Positions 54,514 to 63,534 of a stretch of 64,000 bases of DNA are shown piece by piece. The number at the start of each line of letters is the position of its first letter. Position 1 is the stretch's first letter. The position numbers and the translations under genes were made by a program. The DNA comes from Bacteroidota bacterium (lineage in GTDB: Bacteria > Bacteroidota > Bacteroidia > Chitinophagales > Chitinophagaceae). Location of the stretch: contig JAIUNW010000003.1 of NCBI GenBank assembly GCA_020161535.1, positions 124,001 through 188,000 of the forward strand. The letters run 5' to 3'. The notes under the pieces are model-generated. The model was given only the letters and a program-made list of their open reading frames with translations. It was not told the DNA's origin and did not search any database.

Positions 54514-56859
54514 CTATTTATTGACAGCCTTGTTTTCGGTGGACCAATCCTTCTTCAAATACTTATCTAAAAAATCAAATGTGGCTTTACCATTGATTGT
54601 ATGCGGGCCGGCAAAATGTTCGATAGCACATTTTTCGGGCATTCCCAATTCCATATAGTAGTGTCGCACTTTTGCAAATTCAAAGTCGACCCATTCATCG
54701 GTGGCCACGCCATCATAGATGCCGCGTTCTACCATAAACGGACGAGGCGCAATCAGTGCCGCCATCTCGGCATAGTTAAAGGTATGCCCCAGGTCCCATT
54801 CAGGCATTTCATATTCATTGGTAAACAAATAACTGAAATCGTAATTCGTTGTGGCATTTTTTAGCACCCATTCGTTGAAATCGCCCGAACAAATAGAAAG
54901 CGCATAGCCCGTTACCTGTGGCGTAACCCGCATGGCTGTTTTTCCACCATACGACAAACCATAAAAGCCGATCCGGCTGGCATCTACAAACGACTGCGCT
55001 GCCAGCCAATTGAAAATGCGTTGGTGTTGCGCCGTAATGATTGAAAACAAAGTAAGCCCGATGGGATTGGCCTTTCGTTGCAGCACGCGAAATGTATCGT
55101 GCCCGCGATAAGGATTGTGCGGCGAAAAAGTGATATACCCGCGATCGGCCAATTGCGTAGCAAATCCTTTGTAGAAATGATAATATTCGGTGCTGCTATC
55201 TGTTGTTACAGCATCAAAAGGAAGGCCTTCCAAACCATGTTGACAAACCACCACCGGTCGCTTTTCGCCCGGTTTCATGCTATTCGGAATCATCAATATG
55301 CCCCAGGCAAATACATCGGGTAATACATCGAGGCTGATTTCATAACTCGTCCACCGATCTGTTTTTTCCAACAACCGGGCCTTGGTATTAAAGGGCAATT
55401 CGGGTAACTCCACCTTGCCCAGCACATCCGCAAGTCGCTTCCGCTGCACGGCCCTGATCGATTCCTGGGCCAAGGAATCGCCCTTTAATTGATCCCAAAA
55501 ATCACGGTCTCTGGTTCGCTCGCAAACCAACAACTCGTGCTGCACGAGTATTTCCATACTCTGTACGGTTCTTCTTTGTCGCTCGCGCACATCGAGCCAT
55601 TGACCCGGCTTTATGCTGGCCGTTGGTAAAGGCAACTTCGATTTTTGTAAGGTCAACTGGTTGGCAAAAAGAGCAAGGGCACTGTCTGAAAAGGGCGCAC
55701 TCTCTGCACCTGACTTACCCTGCACCCAATACAAATGATTCTTTGCGGCCGGTACAACCGATTTTGCTTTTTCAAATTCATTGAAAGCAGCCAATACCGG
55801 GGGTGAATCCAGCACCCCCGGTGCCGCACCAGTGCGTGCCTCCGTCTGGATTGGCGGACCACTAACTATTGGCCCGCGGCTGCATTCAATGATTAGTTTT
55901 GACGGCCAGGCCATCACTGCTAATTCTGCATCGCCAAAATTGTTAAGCTGCCCGAATACATTTCGATAGATGGGTTCATGCCACATATTATCTCGTTCCG
56001 TAAAATAGCCACTTACCAGGGTAGTCGAGATTCTTCTGTCAAGCGCAGCCGCGTACAATGCCAGCAGGCCACCTTCGCCGTAACCGGCAACACCGATGGG
56101 CAACGCGGGTCGATTTGCATATTTGTTCGCGAACTGAAACCAATCAATAGCAGCAAATATTTTTTGTAATTCATAGCCGACTACATGACGACCCAATTCA
56201 TAGGCCTGCCGATAAATCCATTCGCGATGGGGTTGGTTGGTGAAATGATGCAACGACTCGCTTCCCGAAAAATCATCTTGCCTGCTCACCAACACAGGGA
56301 TCAATACTTCGCTACCCGCGTTTGCCAAACGCAGGGCCGATGCCCATCCCGGAAGATTTTTATCGCCCATACCCGCCATTGTTTCCGGCTCGATATCAGC
56401 ATCAGGCAAAAGCACAACCCGGCACTTGGTTTCTTTTTTCGGTTGAATCAATATGCCTTCGGCCCACCATGTATCAAATACTTTCCATCGAACAGCATAG
56501 GTATTCGTCGCAGTACCGCTAACCAGCATCTGTTTCAAACCAGCCGTACTTTGTATTTCCATTACTGAACCTGCGCGCACATCAACAACACCAAGGCGCT
56601 TGGCCAGGAGTTCGCGATTCGCTTGAACCGACGCAGAAAATTGTTCAGGCGAAGTGAAATCGTATTTCCAGTGGCTGCTTCTTTTTTGTTTTGCTTCCTG
56701 CGTGCGTTGCAACAAATACCGATCGATGCCTTCCACCATTAAGGCCGATAAATCTCGCTTCTCGTTGAATGGTTGGGCAGCGAATGGAAACTGGGCGCTA
56801 ACACCAATAGCGATTCCCTGTATCAAACAGAACAACCACATTAATTTCTTACACAACAT
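54514..56859 (-). CDS. Two-domain alpha/beta hydrolase (acetyl-xylan-esterase-like), secreted
   Basis: The 781-residue protein starts at the ATG at 56859, 11 bases after the stop of the transporter gene; it opens a signal peptide (MLCKKLMWLFCLIQGIAIGV). Two alpha/beta-hydrolase halves follow. In the first, the elbow reads GVAGYGEGGLLAL, lacking the Ser of GxSxG. In the second it reads GFYGLSYGGKTAM, with Ser present, and a likely His near EHFAGPHTING. The second half resembles acetyl-xylan-esterase or dienelactone-hydrolase-like enzymes. The first may be a structural or binding domain. It lies between GH29 and an ExuT-type transporter, all minus-strand. Confidence 0.8.
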   Translation of the reverse strand: MLCKKLMWLFCLIQGIAIGVSAQFPFAAQPFNEKRDLSALMVEGIDRYLLQRTQEAKQKRSSHWKYDFTSPEQFSASVQANRELLAKRLGVVDVRAGSVMEIQSTAGLKQMLVSGTATNTYAVRWKVFDTWWAEGILIQPKKETKCRVVLLPDADIEPETMAGMGDKNLPGWASALRLANAGSEVLIPVLVSRQDDFSGSESLHHFTNQPHREWIYRQAYELGRHVVGYELQKIFAAIDWFQFANKYANRPALPIGVAGYGEGGLLALYAAALDRRISTTLVSGYFTERDNMWHEPIYRNVFGQLNNFGDAELAVMAWPSKLIIECSRGPIVSGPPIQTEARTGAAPGVLDSPPVLAAFNEFEKAKSVVPAAKNHLYWVQGKSGAESAPFSDSALALFANQLTLQKSKLPLPTASIKPGQWLDVRERQRRTVQSMEILVQHELLVCERTRDRDFWDQLKGDSLAQESIRAVQRKRLADVLGKVELPELPFNTKARLLEKTDRWTSYEISLDVLPDVFAWGILMIPNSMKPGEKRPVVVCQHGLEGLPFDAVTTDSSTEYYHFYKGFATQLADRGYITFSPHNPYRGHDTFRVLQRKANPIGLTLFSIITAQHQRIFNWLAAQSFVDASRIGFYGLSYGGKTAMRVTPQVTGYALSICSGDFNEWVLKNATTNYDFSYLFTNEYEMPEWDLGHTFNYAEMAALIAPRPFMVERGIYDGVATDEWVDFEFAKVRHYYMELGMPEKCAIEHFAGPHTINGKATFDFLDKYLKKDWSTENKAVNK

Positions 56860-56870
56860 AACAACAGGTT

Positions 56871-58166
56871 TTATTTTGAGCACGTTGCTTCGCGCACATA
56901 GCTGAACAATTTTTCATCTTTTACCAAGGGGCCAATCGCAAAAAGCACGATACATACACCAATCAGTCCCATGAGTCCGTAGCCGGTAAAAACAGCATTG
57001 TAAGCAACTGTATAGCCGCGGCTTTCAGCAAGTGTTTTTAGGGTGTAGCCCGAAACCGATTGACAGATGGCACCGCCCAGACCCGCGCCAACACTGGCCA
57101 ACCCCCAAACGGAAGCAGTTGCACTCGGCGGAACAACATCCGCCGGAAAAGCCATTGAATTGCCCGTGTACGCTGCATACGCAAAACTGGCTACGCTCAA
57201 CAGGCCGATGGCCGTGGCAGGTGTTGAAATAATAAGTGGCCCTAAAACAAGTGACAAGGCCAATGTGCTGCCGAAAATACCGACCGCTATTTTTCTGGCG
57301 CGATGCACGGGAACGCCTTTTTTAATGATGAGTTGGGTAAACAAGCCGCCAAGTACATTGCCGGCATCTGCACATATAAAAGGTATCATGGCGTACCAGG
57401 CAATTTTATCGAGCCCCCACCCATGCACGTCGACCAGGTAGCGACCAATCCAAAAAGTGATGAAATACCAAATGGGATCCATAAAAACCTTCGACAAAGC
57501 GAACCAACAAACAAATCTTGTTTTGATCAATGTCAAAGGCGGTACAATGGCGGCCTTCGACGCATTAAGTGCATGTGCTGGCGTATAATACGTAAACCAA
57601 AACAAGGCGAGCCACAAATAGCCGGCAATACCAATGGTTACAAATGCAGCTTGCCAACCAAAACTTGTTCCCAACCAGGCAATCAATGGAGGGGCCACTA
57701 CCGCACCGATGGCAGCGCCGCTGTTAAAAATGCCGGTGGCGGTAGCGCGTTCTTCGGGTGTGAACCATTCGCCGGTCAGTTTAATGGCAGATGGCCAGTT
57801 ACCGGCTTCGCCCAATCCCAACAGAAAGCGACAAATACCAAAATGCAAGGGTAGTCGCGCAAAGGCATGCAAGATGGCAGCCGTTGTCCAGAATGCCATG
57901 CACAGGGAATATCCCAACCTGGTTCCCAGTTTATCAATGATGAAACCAGATACCATATTCGAAAGCATATAGGCCACAAAAAAAGCGGTGGCGATATAAC
58001 CGAATGAATCGTCGGGCACCAATCGACGGAGTTCGCCGGTTGCACTGAGATAATTAAAAGCCAGTCGATCTACATAGTTTAATATCGTCGCCACCAAAGC
58101 GAACGAGAGCATAACCCAACGAAGCTTTGGTTTTACCGGCTTTCTACTATTTGCAATGTCAATCAT
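56871..58166 (-). CDS. MFS transporter, ACS family (ExuT/hexuronate-like)
   Basis: The 431-residue protein starts at MIDIANSRKPVKPKLRWVML (ATG at 58166). It has about twelve helices. The anion:cation symporter pattern is seen in LNYVDRLAFNYLSA, GLGEAGNWPSAIKLTGEWF and TGIFNSGAAIGAVVAPP. Members import hexuronates, galactonate or similar sugar acids with protons. The upstream eda remnant, 28 bases away, supports a sugar-acid role. It is followed by the esterase gene after 11 bases. Confidence 0.88.
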   Translation of the reverse strand: MIDIANSRKPVKPKLRWVMLSFALVATILNYVDRLAFNYLSATGELRRLVPDDSFGYIATAFFVAYMLSNMVSGFIIDKLGTRLGYSLCMAFWTTAAILHAFARLPLHFGICRFLLGLGEAGNWPSAIKLTGEWFTPEERATATGIFNSGAAIGAVVAPPLIAWLGTSFGWQAAFVTIGIAGYLWLALFWFTYYTPAHALNASKAAIVPPLTLIKTRFVCWFALSKVFMDPIWYFITFWIGRYLVDVHGWGLDKIAWYAMIPFICADAGNVLGGLFTQLIIKKGVPVHRARKIAVGIFGSTLALSLVLGPLIISTPATAIGLLSVASFAYAAYTGNSMAFPADVVPPSATASVWGLASVGAGLGGAICQSVSGYTLKTLAESRGYTVAYNAVFTGYGLMGLIGVCIVLFAIGPLVKDEKLFSYVREATCSK

Positions 58167-58194
58167 TAGCGCATAATCAGGTGCAACGATGTTG

Positions 58195-58623
58195 TCAGGT
58201 TCGTCGAACAGCGTTGGCAAATGTCATAAAGTGGTTTATCAGGCCATTCCAGTTCTTTTCTTTGATCATCGCCAGGTCAAAAAGTCGACTGCCTACACCC
58301 ACCACACTGGCCCCGGCTTTGAAAAAGGCATTTACATTTTTATGGTCAATGCCGCCGGTGGGCATCAATGGTATATTGTTCAGCGGCCCCCTGACGTCTT
58401 TGATAAACTGCAATCCCAGCGAAGCCGCCGGAAATATTTTGACCATGGTTCCGCCCGCCGACCATGCTTTGAATATTTCTGTGGGGGTAAAGGCACCAGG
58501 TATGACCGGCACGCCCAACTTATTACAATCATGAATAACCGCTTCATTCAGCACCGGCGTAACAATGAATTCAGCCCCTGCCTGCAATGCATCGGCTAAT
58601 TCGGTTTGCGTTGTCACCGTGCC
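58195..58623 (-). pseudogene. eda: KDPG/KHG aldolase, C-terminal remnant
   Basis: The family cleaves 2-keto-3-deoxy-6-phosphogluconate to pyruvate and glyceraldehyde-3-phosphate. The remnant starts at about GTVTTQTELADALQAGAEF and runs through VIPGAFTPTEIFKAW, MVKIFPAASLG (with the Schiff-base Lys) and MPTGGIDHKNVNAFFKAGAS to a normal C-terminus. About 75 N-terminal residues are missing, including the region of the catalytic Glu and a phosphate-contacting Arg. Upstream of 58623 the frame soon hits a stop and shows no aldolase sequence. It should be inactive as it stands. The break coincides with that of the divergent PDZ-protein remnant. Confidence 0.85.
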
Positions 58624-59083
58624 GGAGAAAGGAGATTATACGGTGTCGGCCCAATCGCCCGCCATTAAAATCGGTTTCACCAATTTCCCGATGGACCAGT
58701 TTGGTGTGCAGTTACCGGCGTTGAAAAAAATAGCGCGCCAACCGGAATTTCCCTTGTTGCTGACCAATACAGGTATGGAGAACAAGGCGGCGTCTGTGCC
58801 TTTCCTCGGTGGACTGATAAAATCAGTGGATGGCTTGGGCGATCGCTCTGCCTATGGCTTGCCCGATGAAACAGGCATTGTCGTCGTAAAGGCCGACCAG
58901 AACAGCCAACTCGCTAAATCAGGCTTGCAAGCAGGAGACGTAATTAGAAAAGCAGGCGGCAAACCCACTGAAAATATCAAACAGCTCATCGATATTTACC
59001 AGTCGCTTCATTGGACTGGCAAGGTACCGGTAGAAGTCATGCGCCATCAACAGTTGATTCAATTGGTGCTTCGAACCAAGTGA
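58622..59083 (+). pseudogene. C-terminal remnant of a PDZ-domain protein
   Basis: From about 58622 the plus strand encodes a C-terminal piece with FTNFPMDQFGVQLPALKKIA, a region near LGGLIKSVDGLGDRSAYGLP, and a PDZ domain (DETGIVVVKADQNSQLAKSG, LQAGDVIRKAGGKPTENIKQ) ending at 59083. The open frame extends back to 58565 only by crossing the antisense of eda, which is not part of this protein. The piece therefore lacks its own 5' end. It looks like the tail of a larger secreted enzyme whose family I cannot name. Confidence 0.7.
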
Positions 59084-59108
59084 CGTTGTTTTCTATTTCA
59101 ACCACCGT

Positions 59109-59759
59109 TTACCCGATGGCCTGGAAAAATGCCTGCAGCTTTTCTTCATCGAGTTTTCCCTGGCTGCGCACGCTACTGCATAAGTCAATACCGAATGGTT
59201 GTACCGCATCGATAGCAGCCCGCACATTGTCTTTGTTGAGGCCGCCAGCCAGGAATACCGGCACAGGAACAGCTTCCACAATTTGCCGGCTGAGTGCCCA
59301 GTTATGGGTTCGACCCGTGCCGCCCAATTCTTTCACCGCCAGGTTGGGATTGCCGCTGTCTAATAAGATGGCGTCAACAAATTCAGTGACTTCTTTGGCC
59401 TGTTCTACCGAACGATCATCGATTACATGAATCACCTGCACCAGTTTGGCATGGGGCAGTTCACGGCGCAACAAAGCATAGGCGCCAGGCTGCAATTCAT
59501 CAACCAGTTGAATGGTGGAAGTGTTCACTCTTTTGTAATGCGCAATGATTTCCGGCGCACTGGTCTCGCTGGTAAGCAGGAAACTGGCAATGGGTGGCGG
59601 AATAGATTTGGCAATGCTTTCGATCAAAACATCATCGATAACACCAGGGCCGCTGGGCATTTTCCCCACCAGTCCCAGGGCTGCAGCGCCATGTTTGATG
59701 GCCATGGCCGCTTCATTTACACTGCTGATGCAGCAGATTTTCACTTTTACTTTTGTCAT
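59109..59759 (-). CDS. TrpF-like (phosphoribosylanthranilate isomerase family) protein
   Basis: The 216-residue barrel protein starts with VKVKICCISSVNEAAMAIKH (TrpF consensus KICGIT, with the catalytic Cys kept). It has AILLDSGNP (general-acid Asp) and GGTGRTHNW, and ends with PVFLAGGLNKDNVRAAI and FGIDLCSSVRSQGKLD, as in TrpF. No other trp gene is in the window. It may be a stand-alone TrpF or a paralogue with another sugar-phosphate substrate; KICCISS in place of KICGIT is unusual. It is convergent with the PDZ remnant and downstream of the lipoprotein gene. Confidence 0.75.
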   Translation of the reverse strand: MTKVKVKICCISSVNEAAMAIKHGAAALGLVGKMPSGPGVIDDVLIESIAKSIPPPIASFLLTSETSAPEIIAHYKRVNTSTIQLVDELQPGAYALLRRELPHAKLVQVIHVIDDRSVEQAKEVTEFVDAILLDSGNPNLAVKELGGTGRTHNWALSRQIVEAVPVPVFLAGGLNKDNVRAAIDAVQPFGIDLCSSVRSQGKLDEEKLQAFFQAIG

Positions 59760-59877
59760 TGGTATAATTTAGCCATGGCGCTGTTTCCAAATTGCTTTTG
59801 CTCATTCGGGTACAAAATAAGCATTGCTAAGCAGCCCGCAATCGATAGCAGTTTGAAAAACAGCATGGTTGTTGGTG

Positions 59878-60333
59878 CTATCGACGAACAGCAACAGACA
59901 ATAGCGCCTGTTCAAACAGGGCTACTTTGGCCGCAGGCACTTTGCGATAGCCTACCAAAAAGCCATCCCGCACCTGGCGGTTAAAATAAGTGCCATCGGA
60001 CGACATGCCTTTGCCTGGCTTCCCGGTTTTTTGGGTGATGGCGTCCATGCCTTCGTCAAGACTGGCCAACACAATGTCTGGTTGGGTGTTGCTATCGCGA
60101 CAAGCAACAAAAAATTCGGCACCATCTTCATATTCGAAATACCGGATCAGGTTGCCCTGGGCATCGCGGGTATGCAGTTCGCGGTTACTGCCGTCAGGCA
60201 CTTCCGCAATCAGGTTGTAGTTATGGTTGTCTTTTTCAAAAGCGTATTCTATCCGGTCGCCTTTGGGAAGCGAGGCGCAGGCGCCCACCAACAAAGCCGG
60301 CAACAGGATCGCGCTGTAAAAGTTTCTGGACAT
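59878..60333 (-). CDS. Hypothetical lipoprotein
   Basis: The 151-residue protein has a clear lipobox (LLVGAC, lipid-bearing Cys at residue 19). A body of beta-strand-like segments follows (YNLIAEVPDGSNRELHTRDA, NLIRYFEYEDGAEFFVACRD), with a C-terminal region containing GTYFNRQVRDGFLVGYRKVP. I recognise no family. It is probably anchored in a membrane facing the periplasm. The TrpF-like gene lies 118 bases downstream on the same strand; no functional link can be drawn. Confidence 0.7.
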   Translation of the reverse strand: MSRNFYSAILLPALLVGACASLPKGDRIEYAFEKDNHNYNLIAEVPDGSNRELHTRDAQGNLIRYFEYEDGAEFFVACRDSNTQPDIVLASLDEGMDAITQKTGKPGKGMSSDGTYFNRQVRDGFLVGYRKVPAAKVALFEQALLSVAVRR

Positions 60334-60464
60334 AGTCTTCGATTTTGCGCAAAAGCTATGCAGGTTGTTTAAAATAGAATAGTGAATAAGCGATAAACAG
60401 TCGGATCAAGAAAACCAAGGGGGCTTATTAATTTTCTGCTTGCGGGATGAAAGGTGCGATGAAA

Positions 60465-60494
60465 AAATGCGCGGCCCAGGAGGCACGCGCATTT
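60465..60494 (-). terminator. Rho-independent terminator after the pmbA-tldD-pmbA cluster
   Basis: A perfect 9-base stem (AAATGCGCG at 60465-60473, CGCGCATTT at 60486-60494) has a 12-base loop. Six A's (60462-60467) become T's on the minus strand, about 30 bases after the pmbA stop. Confidence 0.8.
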
Positions 60495-60508
60495 CGATTA
60501 ATAAATCT

Positions 60509-60519
60509 ACCCGTCGGGT
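60509..60519. repeat. Single copy of the ACCCGTCGGGT palindrome
   Basis: This 11-base near-palindrome is identical to the units at 23147-23157 and 23161-23171. Like that cluster it lies within about 10 bases of a gene's stop codon, here pmbA. It sits just before the terminator hairpin. Confidence 0.6.
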
Positions 60520-60525
60520 GAAAGC

Positions 60526-61863
60526 TTATATCGCATCAGACAAGGAGCTGAACGTAAAGTCCCTGATCCGCATCGGTGGCACCACCGCATGCTGGAACGA
60601 TTCGCCACTCACCACACGCTCCGGAATACCAAGTGCATCGAGGTTATTCAACATGATCACCGGGCTTTCATTGAACCGGAAATTCTTCACTGGAAATTTG
60701 ATCTTTCCATTCTCGATATAGAAAGTTCCATCGCGTGTGAGGCCGGTCAACAGCAACGACTGCGGGTCAACCATCCTGATATACCAGAGGCGCGTTACCA
60801 AAATGCCTTTCTCCGTACTTGCAATCAATTGCTCCAGCGTTTGGTTGCCGCCATCCATAATAAAAGCATCGGGTCCTGGCACCGCTTTCACTTTTTTCTT
60901 CTCTGCCCAATAGCGGGAATAAGACAAATTCTTGATCACGCCTTTGTCAACCCAGGTTACTTTCTCCTGCGGACGCCCATCACCTGTCCAAACCGAAGTT
61001 GGCAATATCGAGTTGGCAGGATCAGAATAAATCGTCACTCTTTCATCCATCAGCTTCTCGCCGAGCTTCGAAGCACCACCTGGCTTGCTTAAAAAACTGC
61101 GGCCTTCATCGGTTGATCGCGCATCCATGCCTTGCCCAATGTATTCAAGCAATACCACACCCGCAGCGGGTTCCAGTATAACCGTGTATTTACCCGGCTC
61201 CAGCGCGCGTGCATCTACCGATGCTGCAGCTTTCTGCGCTGCTACGCGCGTAGCTGCTGCTACGTCCAGTTGTGCAACATTCGTATACCCTTTGGTTGCG
61301 TAGCCTGAGCCTTTGCCATCGGGTGATCGCAGGGTGACACTGAAATTAACATTGGTACTGGTATTGTAGGCGAACAAGCCGTGGCTGTTCATCATCGCAT
61401 TGAAACCGGCACTGTTCTCCAGGTAACCTGCTGCCACCAGTTTGTTGTCTTCCGAAACTTTCAAACTCTGCTGCGTGGCATCGGCCCTGAATTTTGCATC
61501 AATGGCTGCCGTTGCCGGTTCGAAAGTTTTGGTAGGTGCAGCGTAAACTTGCGGCCCCAACATCGGCATGTACTCCGGGTTTTCGGGCGCCAAATGGGCC
61601 AACTCTTCGGCGCGTCTTACTACTTTTTCGAGCGAAGCATCATCGAACTCATTGATGGTAGCCACGCCTAATTTTTTGCCGTAGGCGGATGATACCACCA
61701 GCGATGACTGACCTATGGCGCCGGAAGTAGATACCGCATTGCGCGCATACCGAATGTTACCGCCGTCACTGAAACTTAGATTCACTTCACATTCGTCGGC
61801 CTTCGAATATGACAACACTTTTGTCATCAGTGCTTTTGCCTGTTCTTCTGTTAAAAAGGGCAT
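60526..61863 (-). CDS. PmbA/TldE-family protein
   Basis: The 445-residue protein has the TldD/PmbA layout: an N-terminal domain (CEVNLSFSDGGNIRYARNAV), a central segment, and a C-terminal beta-rich domain with LLLTGLTRDGTFYIENGKIK and FRFNESPVIMLNN. It lacks the HExxxH zinc motif, as expected for the TldE half of the TldD/TldE protease. The stop of tldD lies one base before its start, so the pair is probably translated together. TldD/E cleaves unfolded peptides and processes modified peptides. Its C-terminal region is closely similar to the partial protein at 63535. Confidence 0.9.
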   Translation of the reverse strand: MPFLTEEQAKALMTKVLSYSKADECEVNLSFSDGGNIRYARNAVSTSGAIGQSSLVVSSAYGKKLGVATINEFDDASLEKVVRRAEELAHLAPENPEYMPMLGPQVYAAPTKTFEPATAAIDAKFRADATQQSLKVSEDNKLVAAGYLENSAGFNAMMNSHGLFAYNTSTNVNFSVTLRSPDGKGSGYATKGYTNVAQLDVAAATRVAAQKAAASVDARALEPGKYTVILEPAAGVVLLEYIGQGMDARSTDEGRSFLSKPGGASKLGEKLMDERVTIYSDPANSILPTSVWTGDGRPQEKVTWVDKGVIKNLSYSRYWAEKKKVKAVPGPDAFIMDGGNQTLEQLIASTEKGILVTRLWYIRMVDPQSLLLTGLTRDGTFYIENGKIKFPVKNFRFNESPVIMLNNLDALGIPERVVSGESFQHAVVPPMRIRDFTFSSLSDAI

Positions 61864-61864
61864 A

Positions 61865-63505
61865 TTATCCTATTTTTCTGGCTGTATTAATAACGTTTGC
61901 ATTCTTGAAATGGGTAGTCGCAGATCCATGCGATACCGAATTGGATTGTGGTGGTTGTCCTTTGCCATCGCCAAAGGCACCGCCCAGGCGATAATCACTC
62001 GCATCAGCTATTGCACCCACTGAGTTCCAGAACTCCTGCGTATTGCTTTGGTAAGCCACATCTTTCAACATACCGGCAATCTTGCCATTCTTGATTTCGT
62101 AGAATAGTTGTCCGCCGAACTGAAAATTATACCGCTGCTGATCAATGGAAAAAGAGCCATCACCAATAATATAAATGCCTTTCTCTACATTTTTGATCAG
62201 GTCGTCGATGCTCTTCTTCTCTTTGCCTGGTTGCAAACTGATATTCGGCATCCGCTGAAATTGAACACTGCTCCAGCTATCGGCATAACAGCATCCTTGC
62301 GATGCATTTAAACCGAGAATATGCGCCTGGTCGCGAATGGTCTGGTAATTCACCAGTATACCATCTTTGATGATATCCCACTGTCCGCATTTCACGCCTT
62401 CATCGTCGTAACCCATGGCGCCGAGTGAACCTGGCTGCAAACGATCGGCCTTGATATTAACCAGCTTGTTACCGAAGTTGAATTTCTTCGACTGCCATTT
62501 GTCGAGCGTTAAAAAACTGGTGCCCGCAAAATTGGCTTCATACCCCAACACGCGATCAAGCTCAGTCGGATGCCCTACTGATTCATGTATCGTGAGCCAA
62601 AGATGTGATGGATCCAGGATAAGATCGTATTTACCGGGCTCCACCGATTTTGCTTTGAGCTTATCACCCGCCTGCTGCCCTGCCAGCTTGGCGTCTTCCA
62701 ACATATCGTAGCTGTTGCGATACAGGGTCGTTACACTCTTGATTTTATCAGCCGGTTTGGCCGACATATATTCCCAACCCATGCCCGACGGCGCACTCAA
62801 TGAATTGCGCGTTTCGAACTTACCGGTTGCAGCATCAATCTTCGTTACAAAGAATGCCGGCCAAATGCGATGGATATCCTGGTCGATATAAGAACCATCG
62901 GTCGAAGCAAAATATTTCTGCTCATTCACCAGGAACAACAACGACGTGATGTAATTGGCACCGGCCTTCATTGCCGCGTCGTTTACGCCTAACAGTAAGT
63001 CGACCTTTTCTTTGATCGGCACTTCAAAAGCATTTTTTTCGATCGGTGTTTTCCAGCTCACTTCACCATAGCCCTTTTGCGGCGCCAATTGCACGGGTTC
63101 TTTCAAGAGACGCGCATTTTCTTTCGCAATCGAAACGGCCATGGCAGCGGCTTTCGCAATACTGTCGTTGTCGAGTTGATCGGTAGCGGCAAAGCCCCAG
63201 CTTCCATTGGCAATCACCCGAATACCCAAACCATAGGACTCGGTGTTGACAATGTTCTGCACTTTGTCTTCGCGCGTTACGGTAAATTGATTGAGGTATC
63301 TTCCAATGCGTACATCGGCATAAGTAGCGCCTTTCGATCGGGCTGCATTCAGCGCCACATCGGCCATTTGTTTTTTCTTGGCGGTATCGGCACCGGGATT
63401 CAGGGCTTCTTCGGCGCTGATGATATTACCTACCATCGGCATGCCCTGCAGGAACATGCCCGCAGCGCCCAATCCCGAATAGTTTAAAAAATCACGTCGT
63501 TTCAT
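61865..63505 (-). CDS. tldD: TldD-family metalloprotease with Tat-like signal
   Basis: The 546-residue protein starts at the ATG at 63505; the frame continues upstream over pmbA's end without similarity. The zinc motif HExxxH is in LWLTIHESVGHPTELDR. The family N-terminal domain starts at GATYADVRIGRYLNQ and the C-terminal domain holds a likely zinc-binding Cys region (GCCYADSWSS). It begins MKRRDFLNYSGLGAAGMFLQ, which fits a twin-arginine export signal, unlike cytoplasmic E. coli TldD. So this enzyme may act in the periplasm; this is inferred from sequence. It sits between two PmbA-type genes. Confidence 0.9.
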   Translation of the reverse strand: MKRRDFLNYSGLGAAGMFLQGMPMVGNIISAEEALNPGADTAKKKQMADVALNAARSKGATYADVRIGRYLNQFTVTREDKVQNIVNTESYGLGIRVIANGSWGFAATDQLDNDSIAKAAAMAVSIAKENARLLKEPVQLAPQKGYGEVSWKTPIEKNAFEVPIKEKVDLLLGVNDAAMKAGANYITSLLFLVNEQKYFASTDGSYIDQDIHRIWPAFFVTKIDAATGKFETRNSLSAPSGMGWEYMSAKPADKIKSVTTLYRNSYDMLEDAKLAGQQAGDKLKAKSVEPGKYDLILDPSHLWLTIHESVGHPTELDRVLGYEANFAGTSFLTLDKWQSKKFNFGNKLVNIKADRLQPGSLGAMGYDDEGVKCGQWDIIKDGILVNYQTIRDQAHILGLNASQGCCYADSWSSVQFQRMPNISLQPGKEKKSIDDLIKNVEKGIYIIGDGSFSIDQQRYNFQFGGQLFYEIKNGKIAGMLKDVAYQSNTQEFWNSVGAIADASDYRLGGAFGDGKGQPPQSNSVSHGSATTHFKNANVINTARKIG

Positions 63506-63534
63506 GTTGTTTTTTGGTATTGATTGATTGCGGG

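Noticed and set aside
58565..58621. Native N-terminus for the PDZ-domain frame
   Set aside because: These bases are antisense to the conserved eda sequence, so they are not part of the original PDZ protein.
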